64,000 bases of DNA, taken from positions 40,085 through 104,084 of the forward strand of contig CAVVAX010000037.1 of assembly GCA_963746275.1 (NCBI GenBank), read 5' to 3'. The stretch comes from JAEULH01 sp963746275. Lineage in GTDB: Bacteria; Pseudomonadota; Alphaproteobacteria; Rhodospirillales; Defluviicoccaceae. Made by a program: the position numbers and the translations under genes. The notes below the pieces were generated by a model. That model ran no database searches. It was not told the origin of the DNA and saw only the letters and a program-made list of their open reading frames with translations. Shown piece by piece: positions 26,078 to 35,050 of the stretch. Numbering within the stretch: the stretch's first letter is position 1; the number at the start of each line of letters is the position of its first letter.

Positions 26078-27168
26078 GAAAGCCGGCGCGCCCGACCAGC
26101 GCGCCTTGCCGGTCGAAGACGACGACCTCGACGTCCGTCGCCGCGTCCAGCGCATCGGCCGCCACCGCTTGCGCCCGCGCCGCAACCGCGTCCGCCAACG
26201 GCAGGCCACGCGCCGTCGCCGCGGCCAGAACCTGGGCGGCGGTGTTGGCGCCGGCCGCTTCGGCGGCCAGATCCTCGGGCGCGCCCAGCGTCGCAAGCAG
26301 CCGGGAGAGCGCCGGCATGTCGACGCGGGACTTGGACGAGTGGAGAAACATCGCGCCCTGCGCCAGTTTGACCAGCTTGGCGAAGCCGCCGGCGATGGTC
26401 AGCCGCGGCACCGGATGGCGACGGAGGTATTTGAGCGTGCCGCCGACGAAGTCGCCCATGTCGATCAGCGCCGCCTCGGACAGGCCGTAGAGCGTCTTCA
26501 CTGCCGCCTCCGAGGTGCTGCCGGTGGCGGCGGCGAGGTGGCTTAGGCCGGTGGCGCGAGCAACGTCGATGCCGCGGTGGACCGAGTGGATCCAGGCGGC
26601 GCAGGAGAAGGGGACGACGACGCCGGTGGTCCCCAGGATCGACAGGCCGCCCATGATGCCGAGTCGGCCGTTCAGCGTCTTCGCCGCCAGCGCCTCGCCG
26701 CCCGGAACCGAGATGGTGACGACGACATCGCCGCCGGCGCCGCACCGTTCGGCGACCGCGGCGATGGCGGTGCGGATCATTGCCCGCGGAGCGGGGTTGA
26801 TCGCGGGCTCCCCCACCGGCACCGGCAGCCCCGGCAGGGTGACGGTGCCAACACCCTCGCCGGCGCGGAAGACGACGCCGGAGCCCGCGGCGCGACAGCG
26901 TGACGCTGGCGCGGATCTCGGCGCCGTGGGTTACGTCGGGGTCGTCGCCGGCGTCCTTGATCACCCCGGCGGTGGCGCATCCAGCCTCCAGCCGCGCGCT
27001 CGCGATCGCCAGCGTCGCGGTACCGCCGCGCGGCAGGGTGACGGCGACCATCTCCGGGAAGGCGCCCGTCAGCAGCGCCTCGTAGGCCGCCGCCGCCGCC
27101 GCCGTCGCACAGGTGCCGGTGGTCCAGCCCCGGCGGAGCTCCACCTTCGCCGGAAGTGCATCGTCCAT
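26070..27168 (-). pseudogene. cbiD: Cobalt-precorrin-5B C1-methyltransferase CbiD, one frameshift
   Basis: CbiD methylates C1 in the anaerobic cobalamin route. The start gives MDDALPAKVELRRGWTTGTC, with the family motif RRGWTTGTCATAAAAAA, then VIKDAGDDPDVTHGAEI. At about 26882-26888 one G in a GGG run appears extra; the adjoining frame resumes GSGVVFRAGEGVGTVTLPGL and runs through VPVGEPAINPAPRAMI, GGLSILGTTGVVVPFS and HSSKSRVDMPAL to the stop at 26070. The repaired protein is about 365 residues, as expected. It is followed by overlapping cobK. Together with CbiX and CbiG it marks an anaerobic-type ring contraction. Confidence 0.9.
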
Positions 27169-27193
27169 GGCCCCATCCTACAGCCAGTCTCTC

Positions 27194-27280
27194 CGTCATG
27201 CCCGCACATGTTGCGCGGCATCCACGTGCCTCTCGGTCGGCTCCCGTTCGTGGACGGCCGGAACAAGTCCGGCCGTGACG
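27194..27280. repeat. Dispersed palindromic repeat, family C
   Basis: An 87-base inverted repeat. The left arm runs CGTCATGCCCGCACATGTTG and on to ATCCACGTG. The right arm is CGTGGACGGCCGGAACAAGT and on to GGCCGTGACG. The outer CGTCA(T)G/C(G)TGACG ends and the inner CCACGTG/CGTGG pair give a long imperfect hairpin of a kind common between genes in alphaproteobacteria. A partial relative is at 38394. It sits between cbiD and the TauE-like gene, which diverge. Confidence 0.7.
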
Positions 27281-27389
27281 AGGAGCCGTGACGAGGATAC
27301 GCGGGCGCGCCAATTTGACACCGCGGCTGTATCAGCCGTATCTCATGAACGGGAGCGCGCGGGCTGCCTGCGCGCGGATGCGGCCGCAC

Positions 27390-28161
27390 ATGGACCTCGA
27401 CAGCACCATCGTGAACCTTCTCTCAGCCGGCGTCGCCGGCTGCCGCGCCGCGGTGGAGGTGCACGGCGGGCTGTTCACCAGCCTGTTCGTCGCCGGCCTA
27501 CTCGGCAGCATCACCCATTGCGTCGGCATGTGCGGGCCGTTCGTCGTGGGCCAGGTGGTCTCGCGCCTGGAGGCCCGGCCGGCCGGCGAGATGCGCGAGT
27601 TCCACAGGCTCACCGGCGCCGCGCTCGTGCCCTACCACCTCGGCCGGGCGACCACCTACGCCGGCCTCGGCGCCGCCGCCGCGGCGCTGGCCGGCGGGCT
27701 GATCAACGTCACCGGATTGAGGTGGCTGTCGGCGGCCCTCCTGGTCCTCGCCGCCATCTTCTTCGCCGGCTACGGACTGCAGCGCCTCGGCCTGGCGCTG
27801 CCCGCGTCCGAGCGGCGCGGCGAAGAGCGCCTTCGCCCGCCGGCTGGGCGGCCTGGTCCGGCCGCTGTTCGCAAGACCCGTCGGCTGGCGCGGCTACGGC
27901 CTGGGCCTGGCGCTGGGCTTTCTCCCCTGCGGCCTGCTCTATGGCGCCTTGGCCGCGGCCGCGGCCTCCGCCGGGCCGCTGGCCGGCGGGCTCGGCATGC
28001 TCGCGTTCGCCGCCGGCACGGTGCCGGCGCTGGTCGCGGTAGGGGTCGCCGGTCATGTCGCGGGGCGCACCTGGCAGCCGCTGGCGGTCCGGCTGATGCC
28101 GGCGGTGATGCTGGTCAACGCCGCCGCGCTGGGCTACCTCGCCTGGCGCACCATTGCTTGA
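27390..28161 (+). pseudogene. TauE/SafE-like (UreH/DsbD-type) membrane protein, one frameshift
   Basis: An inner-membrane protein of about 255 residues when repaired. The N-terminal half has the family signature FVAGLLGSITHCVGMCGPF (near 30-50) with a conserved His-Cys-Cys group, then several hydrophobic helices. Near 27818-27835 the frame shifts by one base, after which GYGLGLALGFLPCGLLYGAL and further helices follow to 28161. The HCxGMCGP and FLPCGLLY pair is shared with transporters linked to cytochrome oxidase copper delivery and thiol transfer. The adjacent SCO1-like gene supports a copper or redox role (inference). The substrate is unknown. Confidence 0.78.
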
Positions 28162-28199
28162 CTTGGCGCCTGACTGGCGCCTGAACGGAAGGACGGCAC

Positions 28200-28852
28200 G
28201 TGAACGACACGCGAGACCGACGAGCAGACCGGCTCGACGAAGCCCTTCAACGGCGTCGCCATCGCCTTCGCCATCGCCGCCCTCCTCGTCGTCGCCTACT
28301 TCGCCGGCCGGCACTACTTCGCTCCCGCCGGCCACGAGACCCCGGCCATCGCCTCGGCCGGCACGGCACGGATCGGCGGGCCGTTCAGCCTCGTCGATGA
28401 CGACGGCAAGTCGGTCACCGACGCCGACTTCCGCGGCCGCTACATGCTGGTCTACTTCGGCTTCACCTACTGCCCGGACGTCTGCCCGACCTCGCTCAAC
28501 CGCAACATGCAGGCCCTCGATCTGCTTGGACGAGGCGCAGGCGCAGAAGGTTCAGCCGATCCTCATCAGCGTCGATCCGGAGCGCGACACGCCGGCGCAC
28601 CTCAAGGAGTACGTCGGCCACTTCAGCCCCGACATGCGCGGGCTGACGGGCACGCCGGAGCAGGTCGCGGCGGCGGCCAAGGCCTACGCCGTCTACTACG
28701 CCAAAGTGCCGGGCGACGATCCAGCCAACTACCTGGTCGACCACACCTCGATCACCTACCTGATGGGCCCGGACGGCATATTCGTGCAGCACTTCCGTCA
28801 CGACCTGCCGCCCGAGGAGATGGCCGAGCAACTGCGCAAGCTGCTGGGGTGA
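28200..28852 (+). pseudogene. SCO1/SenC-family copper chaperone, two frameshifts
   Basis: A membrane-anchored thioredoxin-fold protein that delivers copper to the CuA site of cytochrome oxidase or acts as a thiol reductase. After a GTG start, an extra base near 28210 moves the frame, which then gives the anchor VAIAFAIAALLVVAYFAG. Next come GPFSLVDDDGKSVTDADFRG and the copper-binding CxxxC in YFGFTYCPDVCPTSL. A second extra G near 28526 moves to the frame with VQPILISVDPERDTPAHLKE and the copper-ligand histidine in VDHTSITYLMGPDG. The total is about 215 residues, as usual. It follows the TauE-like gene by 38 bases. Confidence 0.85.
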
Positions 28853-28861
28853 ACAAGAGGC

Positions 28862-28946
28862 CGTCATTGCGAGGAGGCGAATGCCGACGAAGCAATCCAG
28901 AAGGTTGTTGCGGATCGCCACGCCGCTTTCGCGGCTCGCGATGACG
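28862..28946 (-). repeat. Dispersed palindromic repeat, family A, copy 2 (full length, reversed)
   Basis: An 85-base element that is the reverse complement of the copies at 11375 and 42591: CGTCATTGCGAGGAGGCGA, GCCGACGAAGCAATCC, a spacer, GGATCGCCACGCCGC and GGCTCGCGATGACG. It begins nine bases after the SCO stop codon. Confidence 0.82.
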
Positions 28947-29022
28947 AAGTTGTGTTGCGGCGTTCGGGCTCAAGCATCGAGCCGCGGTCGCTTGGGAACG
29001 GGCGGACCTGAGTGCGAGGCGA

Positions 29023-30357
29023 ATGATGGCCGCGCCGGGGCTGATCATCGCCGCGCCGGCGTCCGGCAGCGGCAAGACCGTCGTCACCCTAGGCCTGCTC
29101 CGGCACCTGGCGCGAGGCGGCGTCGCCGTCGCCTCGGCCAAGGCCGGCCCGGACTACATCGATCCCGCCTTCCACGCGGCGGCCTCAGGCCGGTCGTGCA
29201 TCAACCTCGACCCCTGGGCGATGCCGCCCGGGATGCTCGAGGCGGCCGCCGCGCGCATCGCTGCGAGCGCTGAGCTGGTCGTCTGCGAGGGCGTCATGGG
29301 CCTGTTCGACGGCGCGACCGCGACGGCCGGTTCGACCGCGGACCTGGCGGCGACGCTGGGCTGGCCGGTGATCCTGGTGGTCGACGCCCACGCCCAGGCG
29401 GCCTCGGCGGCGGCCATCGTCCGCGGCTTCGCCACGCACAGGGCGGACGTCGCCGTGGCCGGCGTCATCTTCAACCGCATCGGCAGTGAGCGCCACGCCG
29501 CCGTCATCGCCGAGGCCTGTGCTTTGGCCGTGCCGGACGTCGCCGTCCTCGGCTTTCTCCCGCGCGCGGGAGACCTGGCCCTGCCGGAGCGGCACCTGGG
29601 TCTGGTCCAGGCCCGCGAGCATCCGGAGCTCGAGGCGTTCCTCGACGCGGCGGCGGCTTTGGTCGCCCGTCACATCGACGTCGCGCGGCTGGTTGCCCTG
29701 GCAAGGGCGGCGGGCGCGGCCGCTTCCGCCGGCCCAGCGACGCCGCCCATCCCGCCACTCGGCCAGCGCATCGCCGTCGCCGACGATGCCGCCTTCGCCT
29801 TCCGCTACGCCCTGGTCGTCGATGGCTGGCGAGCGGCCGGAGCCGAGATCCTCCCGTTCTCGCCGCTTGCGGACGAAGCGCCGGACCCCGCGGCCGACGC
29901 CGTCTACCTGCCCGGCGGCTACCCGGAACTGCACGGTGGCCGGCTCGCCTCGGCTGCGCGGTTCCTCTCCGGCCTGCGCGCCGCGGCCGCCCGCGGGGCC
30001 ACCATCTTCGGCGAGTGCGGCGGCTACATGGTCCTCGGACGGGGCCTCGTCGATGCCGAGGGGCGCCGACACGCCATGGCCGGGCTGCTGCCGCTGGAGA
30101 CGTCTTTCGCCGAGCGCGGCCTGCACCTCGGCTATCGGCGGGTGAGCCTCACCGCGGACACGCCCCTCGGTCCGGCCGGCAGCAGCTACCGTGGCCACGA
30201 GTTCCACTACGCCCGGACGCTGAGCGAGGGTCCGGGCACGCCGCTGATGCAGGCCTTCGACGCGGGCGGGCGCGATCTCGGCATGACCGGCCTCGTCGAG
30301 GGTTCCGTCTTCGGCTCCTTCGTCCACCTCATCACCAGGGAGGACGAGACGAGATGA
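29023..30357 (+). CDS. cobB: Cobyrinic acid a,c-diamide synthase
   Basis: This ATP- and glutamine-dependent enzyme amidates the a and c acetate side chains of (hydrogeno/cobyr)inic acid. The dethiobiotin-synthetase-like N-domain has the P-loop APASGSGKTVVTLGLL near residue 11, KAGPDYIDPAFH near 41 and VVCEGVMGLFDG near 86. The C-terminal glutamine amidotransferase domain has YLPGGYPELHGG near 290 and the cysteine nucleophile in FGECGGYMVLGRGL near 325. The length of 444 is normal. It stands after a repeat and overlaps the DUF72 start in ATGA. Confidence 0.96.
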   Translation: MMAAPGLIIAAPASGSGKTVVTLGLLRHLARGGVAVASAKAGPDYIDPAFHAAASGRSCINLDPWAMPPGMLEAAAARIAASAELVVCEGVMGLFDGATATAGSTADLAATLGWPVILVVDAHAQAASAAAIVRGFATHRADVAVAGVIFNRIGSERHAAVIAEACALAVPDVAVLGFLPRAGDLALPERHLGLVQAREHPELEAFLDAAAALVARHIDVARLVALARAAGAAASAGPATPPIPPLGQRIAVADDAAFAFRYALVVDGWRAAGAEILPFSPLADEAPDPAADAVYLPGGYPELHGGRLASAARFLSGLRAAAARGATIFGECGGYMVLGRGLVDAEGRRHAMAGLLPLETSFAERGLHLGYRRVSLTADTPLGPAGSSYRGHEFHYARTLSEGPGTPLMQAFDAGGRDLGMTGLVEGSVFGSFVHLITREDETR

Positions 30358-31176
30358 GCGCAGCGAGCGGCCGGATCCGCATCGGCGTCGGCGGCTGGAG
30401 CTTTCCGCCCTGGCGCGGCAGCTTCTACCCGCACGGGGCTGGTGCAGAAGCGCGAGCTGGCGTACGCCGCGCGGCACCTCACCTCCATCGAGATCAACGC
30501 CACCTTCTACCGCACGCAGAAGCCGGAGAGCTTCGCCAAGTGGCGCGACGAGACGCCGGAGGGCTTCGTCTTCGCCGTGAAGGCGCCGCGCTATGCCACC
30601 AACCGCCCGGCCCTCGCCGAGGCCGGCGCGTCGGTCGAGCGCTTCTTCGCCAGCGGCGTCATGGCGCTCGGAGGACAAGCTCGGGCCGATCCTTTGGCAG
30701 CTCCCGCCGACGAAGCGGTTCGACCCGGACGACGTGGCGGCCTTCCTGGCGCTCCTGCCCAAGGCCGTCGACGGCCGGCCGCTCCGCCACGCCCTCGAGG
30801 TGCGGCACGCGAGCTTCGCGAAGCGCCGAGTTCGTCGCCCTGGCCCGCGAGCATGGCGTGGCCATCGTCGTCGCCGGCGACGCCAGGTACCCGCAGATCG
30901 CCGACCCCACCGCGCCCTTCGTCTACGCCCGGATCATGGGAACGACGCAGGCCGAGCCGCTGGGCTACGCCCCGGCCGCGCTCGACCTGTGGGCCAAGCG
31001 CGCGAAGAGCCTGGGCCGCGGGTGAGACCCCGGACGGCCTCGCCAGCGTCGGTCAACAGCCGGCGGAGCCATCGCTCTTCGGCACCGCCCGCGACGTTTA
31101 CCTCTACGTCATCAGCGGCGAAAAGGTGCGCAATCCGGCCGCGGCAATGGCGCTGATCGAGAGGCTCGGCAGTTGA
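30354..31176 (+). pseudogene. DUF72 family protein, four frameshifts
   Basis: The DUF72 (YecE-like) TIM-barrel family has unknown function. The homology passes through all three frames: IRIGVGGWSFPPWRGSFYPH, then LTSIEINATFYRTQKPESFA and PEGFVFAVKAPRYATN, then LGPILWQLPPTKRFDPDD and ALEVRHASF, then FVALAREHGVAIVVAGD and PFVYARIMGT, then ISGEKVRNPAAAMALIERL. Switches lie near 30440, 30670, 30825 and 31020, each equal to one extra base. Repaired, it would be about 270 residues, the family size. The start overlaps cobB. Dense, same-direction indels suggest sequence error rather than decay, since every segment stays conserved. Confidence 0.82.
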
Positions 31177-31242
31177 CGAGCAGTTGACGCCGGCGCGGGA
31201 ATCCCCGCACAGTCCGCGCGCAGGGGTGCGGGAGGTGCATGT

Positions 31243-31716
31243 ATGGACGGGGCGGACGCGGGCCCATGCGCGGCGGTTGCGCTGGAGCCGGAGTACTGGA
31301 AGAAGCGCGATCTTGCCGAGCTGAACCGGGCCGAGTGGGAGGCGCTCTGCGACGGCTGTGGCAAGTGCTGCCTGGAGAAGATCGAGGACGGTTTCACCGG
31401 CGAGATCAGCTACACCAACGTCGCCTGCCGGCTGCTCGACGTCGGCACCTGCCGCTGCAGCCGTTATGCCGAACGCCGCCGCCATGTTCCCAACTGCGAG
31501 GCGCTCACGGTCGAGAACGTCCTCGCCCTGACCTGGCTTCCGTCGACCTGCGCCTACCGCCTGCTGGCGGAAGGCAAGGACCTGCCGGACTGGCACCACC
31601 TCGTCTCCGGCGATCCGGAGCTGGTCCATCGGGTCGGCGCCTCGGTGCGCGGCAGGGCGGTGCCGGAACGGCGCGCCGGGCCGCTCGAACACCACATCGT
31701 CACCTGGCCGGCCTGA
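31243..31716 (+). CDS. YcgN/UPF0260 cysteine-cluster protein
   Basis: A 157-residue soluble protein with the family pattern EALCDGCGKCCLEK (near residue 35), CRLLDVGTCRCSRY (near 64) and VPNCEALT (near 83), followed by LPSTCAYRLLAEGKDL. The cysteines resemble a zinc or Fe-S binding cluster of the YkgJ type. Length and order match YcgN. Its biochemical role is unknown. It ends 17 bases before the DapA-like gene and may be co-transcribed. Confidence 0.9.
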   Translation: MDGADAGPCAAVALEPEYWKKRDLAELNRAEWEALCDGCGKCCLEKIEDGFTGEISYTNVACRLLDVGTCRCSRYAERRRHVPNCEALTVENVLALTWLPSTCAYRLLAEGKDLPDWHHLVSGDPELVHRVGASVRGRAVPERRAGPLEHHIVTWPA

Positions 31717-31733
31717 GCTCGGAGCGAGCGGCC

Positions 31734-32654
31734 ATGACCCCCGTCGCCTCCGGCATCTTCGCCGCGGCCCTGACGCCGCTGCACGACGATCTCTCTCCCG
31801 ATCACGCGCTGTTCGCGCGCCATTGCCGCTGGCTCCTCGACAACGGCTGCGACGGCCTGTCGATCCTGGGCACCACCGGCGAGGCCAACTCGTTCTCCCG
31901 CGAGGAGCGGATCGAAATCCTCGATCGTCTGCTCGCCGCCGGCATTCCCGCCGGCAGGCTGCTGCCCGGCACCGGCTGCTGCGCTATCCCCGACACCGTG
32001 GCGCTCACCCGCCATGCCGTCGCCCACGGCGTCGCCGGCGTGCTCATGCTGCCGCCCTTCTACTACAAAGGTGTCAGCGACGACGGCGTGTTCGCCGCCT
32101 ACAGCGAGATCATCGAGCGGATCGGCGACGGCAGGCTCCGCGTCTACCTCTACCACTTCCCGCAGATGACGGCTGTGCCGCTCGGTCCCCGGCTGATCGA
32201 GCGGCTGCTCCGGCGCTACCCCGGCATCGTCGCCGGGATGAAGGACAGCTCCGGCGACCTGGACGCGATGATCGCCACCGCCCGCGCCTTTCCCGGCTTC
32301 CGCGTCCTCGCCGGCTCGGATGAATGCCTGCTGGCGCTTTCGCGCGAGGGCGGCGCGGGTTGCATCACCGCCGTCAGCAATGTGGCCGCCTTCCTCGCCG
32401 CCAAGGTGCTCAAGGCGGATGCGGCCGGCGAGGCCGCCGCGGCCGAGACGGCGCAGGCACGGCTCAATGCGGTGCGCGCCGCGGTCTCGGCGCATCCCTT
32501 GAGCGCGGCGCTGAAGGAGATCATGGCCGGGCATAGCGGCATCGAGAGCTGGCGGGCCATCCGCCCGCCGCTCGTCAGGCTCGCGACCGCGGAGGCCGCG
32601 GCTTTGGCATCGGCACTCGACCGGATCGCCTTCTCGCCGCCGCCCCTCGGCTGA
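31734..32654 (+). CDS. Dihydrodipicolinate synthase family (DapA-like) aldolase/lyase
   Basis: A TIM-barrel Schiff-base enzyme of 306 residues. GIFAAALTPLHDDLSPDH starts the barrel; GLSILGTTGEANSFSREER near residue 43 is the pyruvate-binding GTTGE motif. The catalytic tyrosine is in VYLYHFPQM near 137 and the Schiff-base lysine in IVAGMKDSSGD near 165. Family members condense or cleave pyruvate with aldehydes: dihydrodipicolinate, N-acetylneuraminate, keto-deoxy sugars and others. This one diverges from true DapA (for example no clear C-terminal tetramer signature that I can identify), so a catabolic substrate is as likely. The ATG follows a GGAGCGAGC. Confidence 0.85.
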   Translation: MTPVASGIFAAALTPLHDDLSPDHALFARHCRWLLDNGCDGLSILGTTGEANSFSREERIEILDRLLAAGIPAGRLLPGTGCCAIPDTVALTRHAVAHGVAGVLMLPPFYYKGVSDDGVFAAYSEIIERIGDGRLRVYLYHFPQMTAVPLGPRLIERLLRRYPGIVAGMKDSSGDLDAMIATARAFPGFRVLAGSDECLLALSREGGAGCITAVSNVAAFLAAKVLKADAAGEAAAAETAQARLNAVRAAVSAHPLSAALKEIMAGHSGIESWRAIRPPLVRLATAEAAALASALDRIAFSPPPLG

Positions 32655-32659
32655 TCGGG

Positions 32660-33382
32660 ATGCAGAGCACAGCGGGCCGTGACCGCGAGCGCCGGACCAG
32701 CCTCGTCATCGGCGGCCGGGAGATACCGCTCGTCGTTCGCCGCAATCCCCGGGCGCGGCGATTGACTTTGCGGCTGGCCGTCGCCAGCGACGGCGTGGTC
32801 GTCACCATTCCGGACGGCGCGCCCTTCGCCGATGGGGTCGCCCTGGCGCGAAAGAACAGCGCCTGGATCGAGGACAAGGTGGCTACGCGCCCCGGGCGGG
32901 TGGCGTTCGCCGACGGCGCCGCCGTGCCGCTGCGCGGGATCGACCATGAGATCCGCCACGTTCCGGGCGCCGCCGCCGAAACCCGTGCCGAGGAAGGCCG
33001 CATCCTCATCGGCGGCGCGGCGGGCTCGCTGCCGACGCGGCTCGGAGGCTGGTTCCGGCGGGAGGCCCGCGGCGATCTCGCCGTGCAGGTGGCGCGGCTC
33101 GCCTCAAGGCTGGACCGGCCGGTCGGACGCATCAGCGTTCGCGACACCCGCTCGCGTTGGGGCTCGTGTTCCGCCGACGGCAACCTGTCGTTCTCGTGGC
33201 GGCTGATCCTGGCGCCGCCGCCGGTGCTGGCGTACGTGGCCGCCCATGAGCTCGCACACCTCGTCGAGCGCAACCACGGCCCCCGCTTCTGGGCCCTGGT
33301 CGCGCGCCTCGGCGGCGAGGGGATGGTCGAGGGCCGCGCCTGGCTCAGGCGGAACGGCCCCGGATTGCACCGCTACGGCTGA
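32660..33382 (+). CDS. YgjP/DUF45-type zinc metallopeptidase-like protein
   Basis: A 240-residue soluble protein. The C-terminal domain contains the zinc motif HELAHLVERNHGPRFW, with the two histidines and glutamate of HExxH and a third histidine downstream. This is the pattern of the YgjP/SprT-like DUF45 family. RDTRSRWGSCSADGNLSFSW just before it is the family signature. The N-terminal half has IPLVVRRNPRARRLTLRL. Members are called M48-like hydrolases, and some have reported nucleotide hydrolase activity; the substrate here is unknown. It begins five bases after the DapA-like stop. Confidence 0.88.
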   Translation: MQSTAGRDRERRTSLVIGGREIPLVVRRNPRARRLTLRLAVASDGVVVTIPDGAPFADGVALARKNSAWIEDKVATRPGRVAFADGAAVPLRGIDHEIRHVPGAAAETRAEEGRILIGGAAGSLPTRLGGWFRREARGDLAVQVARLASRLDRPVGRISVRDTRSRWGSCSADGNLSFSWRLILAPPPVLAYVAAHELAHLVERNHGPRFWALVARLGGEGMVEGRAWLRRNGPGLHRYG

Positions 33383-33400
33383 GGGCGAGGCGGCCCCCAG

Positions 33401-33436
33401 AGCTTCAGCGTGGAGCTTCAGCGTGGAGCTTCAGCG
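33401..33436 (+). repeat. 13-base tandem repeat, 2.8 copies
   Basis: AGCTTCAGCGTGG is repeated exactly twice (33401-33413 and 33414-33426) and followed by AGCTTCAGCG. The last copy overlaps the mmcB stop region. It lies between two converging genes. Tandem units like this can vary in number between strains. Confidence 0.85.
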
Positions 33437-33901
33437 GGCGAGGGGACCCGCGGCCGCCGCATCGAGGCTCTGTTGCAATCGTGCCGCGGCGGCCCTGGCG
33501 AAGCGCACCAGCAGCGCCTTGCGCCGCGCCGCCGGCAGGGCCGTGGCCGGCATCGGCGGCCGGATGACGGCGCCGCCGTAGGCATCTGCAACGATGAGCC
33601 CGGCCTCCTCCGGCAGGACCGCTTGCGGAAAGTCGGCCGGAACGGCGAAGGCGAAGCGGTCGCACGAGGCGAGGTAGGCCGGCCACTTTCCGTCGGCGCG
33701 GAAGTCGGCAAGGCTCGACTTGACCTCGACGATGAGGATGCCGCCCCGCCGGTCGATGGCGAAGACGTCGGCGCGGCGGCCATCGTCCAGGGGCAGCTCG
33801 CACAGCGCGCGGTAGCCATGGTCGGCGAGCAGCCGGCAGACGCCGCGGGCGAGCCGCCGGCCAGCCTCTCCGGCGGCCGTCACCGAGTTGTTGTTCTGCA
33901 T
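33431..33901 (-). CDS. mmcB: MmcB family DNA repair protein
   Basis: A 156-residue protein of the alphaproteobacterial MmcB family, nuclease-like proteins tied to mitomycin C resistance in Caulobacter (known for that family). The core reads LCELPLDDGRRADVFAIDRR and GILIVEVKSSLADFRADGKW, a PD-(D/E)xK-like pattern with D, E-V-K and a following WPAYLASCDRFAFAV. The chosen ATG at 33901 gives MQNNNSVTAAGEAGRRLARG. The open frame extends upstream to 34054, but that part overlaps the yjbQ promoter region and has no homology I can see. It is divergent from yjbQ. Confidence 0.86.
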   Translation of the reverse strand: MQNNNSVTAAGEAGRRLARGVCRLLADHGYRALCELPLDDGRRADVFAIDRRGGILIVEVKSSLADFRADGKWPAYLASCDRFAFAVPADFPQAVLPEEAGLIVADAYGGAVIRPPMPATALPAARRKALLVRFARAAAARLQQSLDAAAAGPLAR

Positions 33902-34016
33902 CCGTTCCACGAACCCTGGTTCTATGCCGCCTCGGCGAGCGGCGCAACACCCCTTGCGCCTCGCGGGCGCGGGCTCGTACAAGGCCGCGAACAGTCCAAA
34001 CGGCGATAGCGGCGGC

Positions 34017-34436
34017 ATGAAGCAGAGCCAGGACATCATCCGCGTCGAAACCAACGGCCAGGGCCTCTACGACATCACCCAGAGCGTGCAGCGCTGGCTG
34101 CTGGGCGAAGCCGTCGACGTGGGCATGGTTACGGTCTACTGCCGGCACACCAGCGCCTCGCTGACCATCCAGGAGAACGCCGATCCCGACGTTCGCCGTG
34201 ATCTGCTCACCTTCTTCAAACGGATCGCCGCCGACGACGCCAGCCGCTACCGCCACACGACGGAAGGTCCCGACGACATGCCGGCGCATATCCGCGCCGC
34301 GCTGACGCTCGCCAGCGTCTCCATACCCGTCTCCAGCGGGCGGATGGCGCTCGGCACCTGGCAGGGACTTTATCTGTTCGAACACCGCGATACGCCGCAT
34401 ACTCGCACGCTGATGCTCCACCTCATCGGCGAGTGA
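34017..34436 (+). CDS. yjbQ: YjbQ/UPF0047 family protein
   Basis: A 139-residue single-domain protein of the UPF0047 family. Signature segments are VTVYCRHTSASLTIQENADP near residue 40, RHTTEGPDDMPAHIRAAL near 80 and LGTWQGLYLFEHRD near 110, with conserved histidines and Glu typical of the trimeric fold. Members in some bacteria show weak thiamine-phosphate synthase activity; the physiological role is unclear. The ATG follows GGCGGC only, a weak ribosome-binding site, but it aligns with family starts. It diverges from mmcB. Confidence 0.92.
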   Translation: MKQSQDIIRVETNGQGLYDITQSVQRWLLGEAVDVGMVTVYCRHTSASLTIQENADPDVRRDLLTFFKRIAADDASRYRHTTEGPDDMPAHIRAALTLASVSIPVSSGRMALGTWQGLYLFEHRDTPHTRTLMLHLIGE

Positions 34437-34476
34437 CGCCGGCTCTGCGGCGCTTGCATCGGCACGGGAGGACGCG

Positions 34477-34899
34477 ATGGCTCCGAACGAAGACGGCGAG
34501 ACGCGGCCGGGGCCGGGCGATGCGGGCCGCGGCGCAATGGAGGCCGAACACCACGTGCAGGTGAGCCTGCTCTACGCCCTGCGCCAAGCGGTGAGCGCCG
34601 GACAGGCGGACAACGCGCAGGAGGTCCTGGAGCGCCTCAGCGCCTACAGCAAGATGCACTTCGCCGCCGAGCAGCTGCTCATGCGGCTCTACCAATACGA
34701 TGGCTATGCCGGCCACCTTGCCGAGCACGAGCAGATGATCGAGGCGCTGGAAAGCCTGCGTACGGCTTCCGGCACAGGCGGCGTCGAGCGCTGGATCGAC
34801 GCCCTGGATGCGAGCCTCGTTCGTCACATCCGCGGCGCCGATCGCGCGCTCGGCCATTATCTCGCGGCTCTCGGCGGCGAGCCGGAGAGCGGGCAATAG
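34477..34899 (+). CDS. Hemerythrin-like oxygen/iron-binding protein
   Basis: A 140-residue four-helix protein with the bacteriohemerythrin pattern of diiron ligands: MEAEHHVQVSLLYALR near 21, MHFAAEQLLMRLYQYDGYAG near 59, HLAEHEQMIEAL near 80 and LVRHIRGADRALGHYL near 112. These supply the expected His and Glu residues, although the first ligand region (EAEHHVQ) departs from the usual D-x-QH. Bacteriohemerythrins bind oxygen or sense it in the cytosol. There is no fused signalling domain. A repeat begins two bases past the stop. Confidence 0.82.
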   Translation: MAPNEDGETRPGPGDAGRGAMEAEHHVQVSLLYALRQAVSAGQADNAQEVLERLSAYSKMHFAAEQLLMRLYQYDGYAGHLAEHEQMIEALESLRTASGTGGVERWIDALDASLVRHIRGADRALGHYLAALGGEPESGQ

Positions 34900-34901
34900 G
34901 T

Positions 34902-35050
34902 TGTCGTTCCGCGGAGGCGAGGCCGACGCGGCCGTAGGGTGAATCAAGGCGAAGCCGGGTCCGCCCCATGTCATCGCCATCCATTCGCCGGTAGACACCT
35001 TCGGCTCATCCGACCTTGATCGCCACGCCGCGTCGCGGCTCGGGGTGACG
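34902..35050. repeat. Family A repeat split by a nested family B repeat
   Basis: The left part of a family A element (GTCGTTCCGCGGAGGCGAGG, 34902-34931) and its right part (GATCGCCACGCCGCGTCGCG then GGGGTGACG, 35018-35050) are separated by about 85 bases. The insert begins GTAGGGTGAATCAAGGCGAA and ends CACCTTCGGCTCATCCGACC, arms that are inverted relatives of each other (family B; another copy at 58825). The rest of the 34900-35223 gap, before the next gene, shows only a good ribosome-binding site at its end. Confidence 0.65.
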
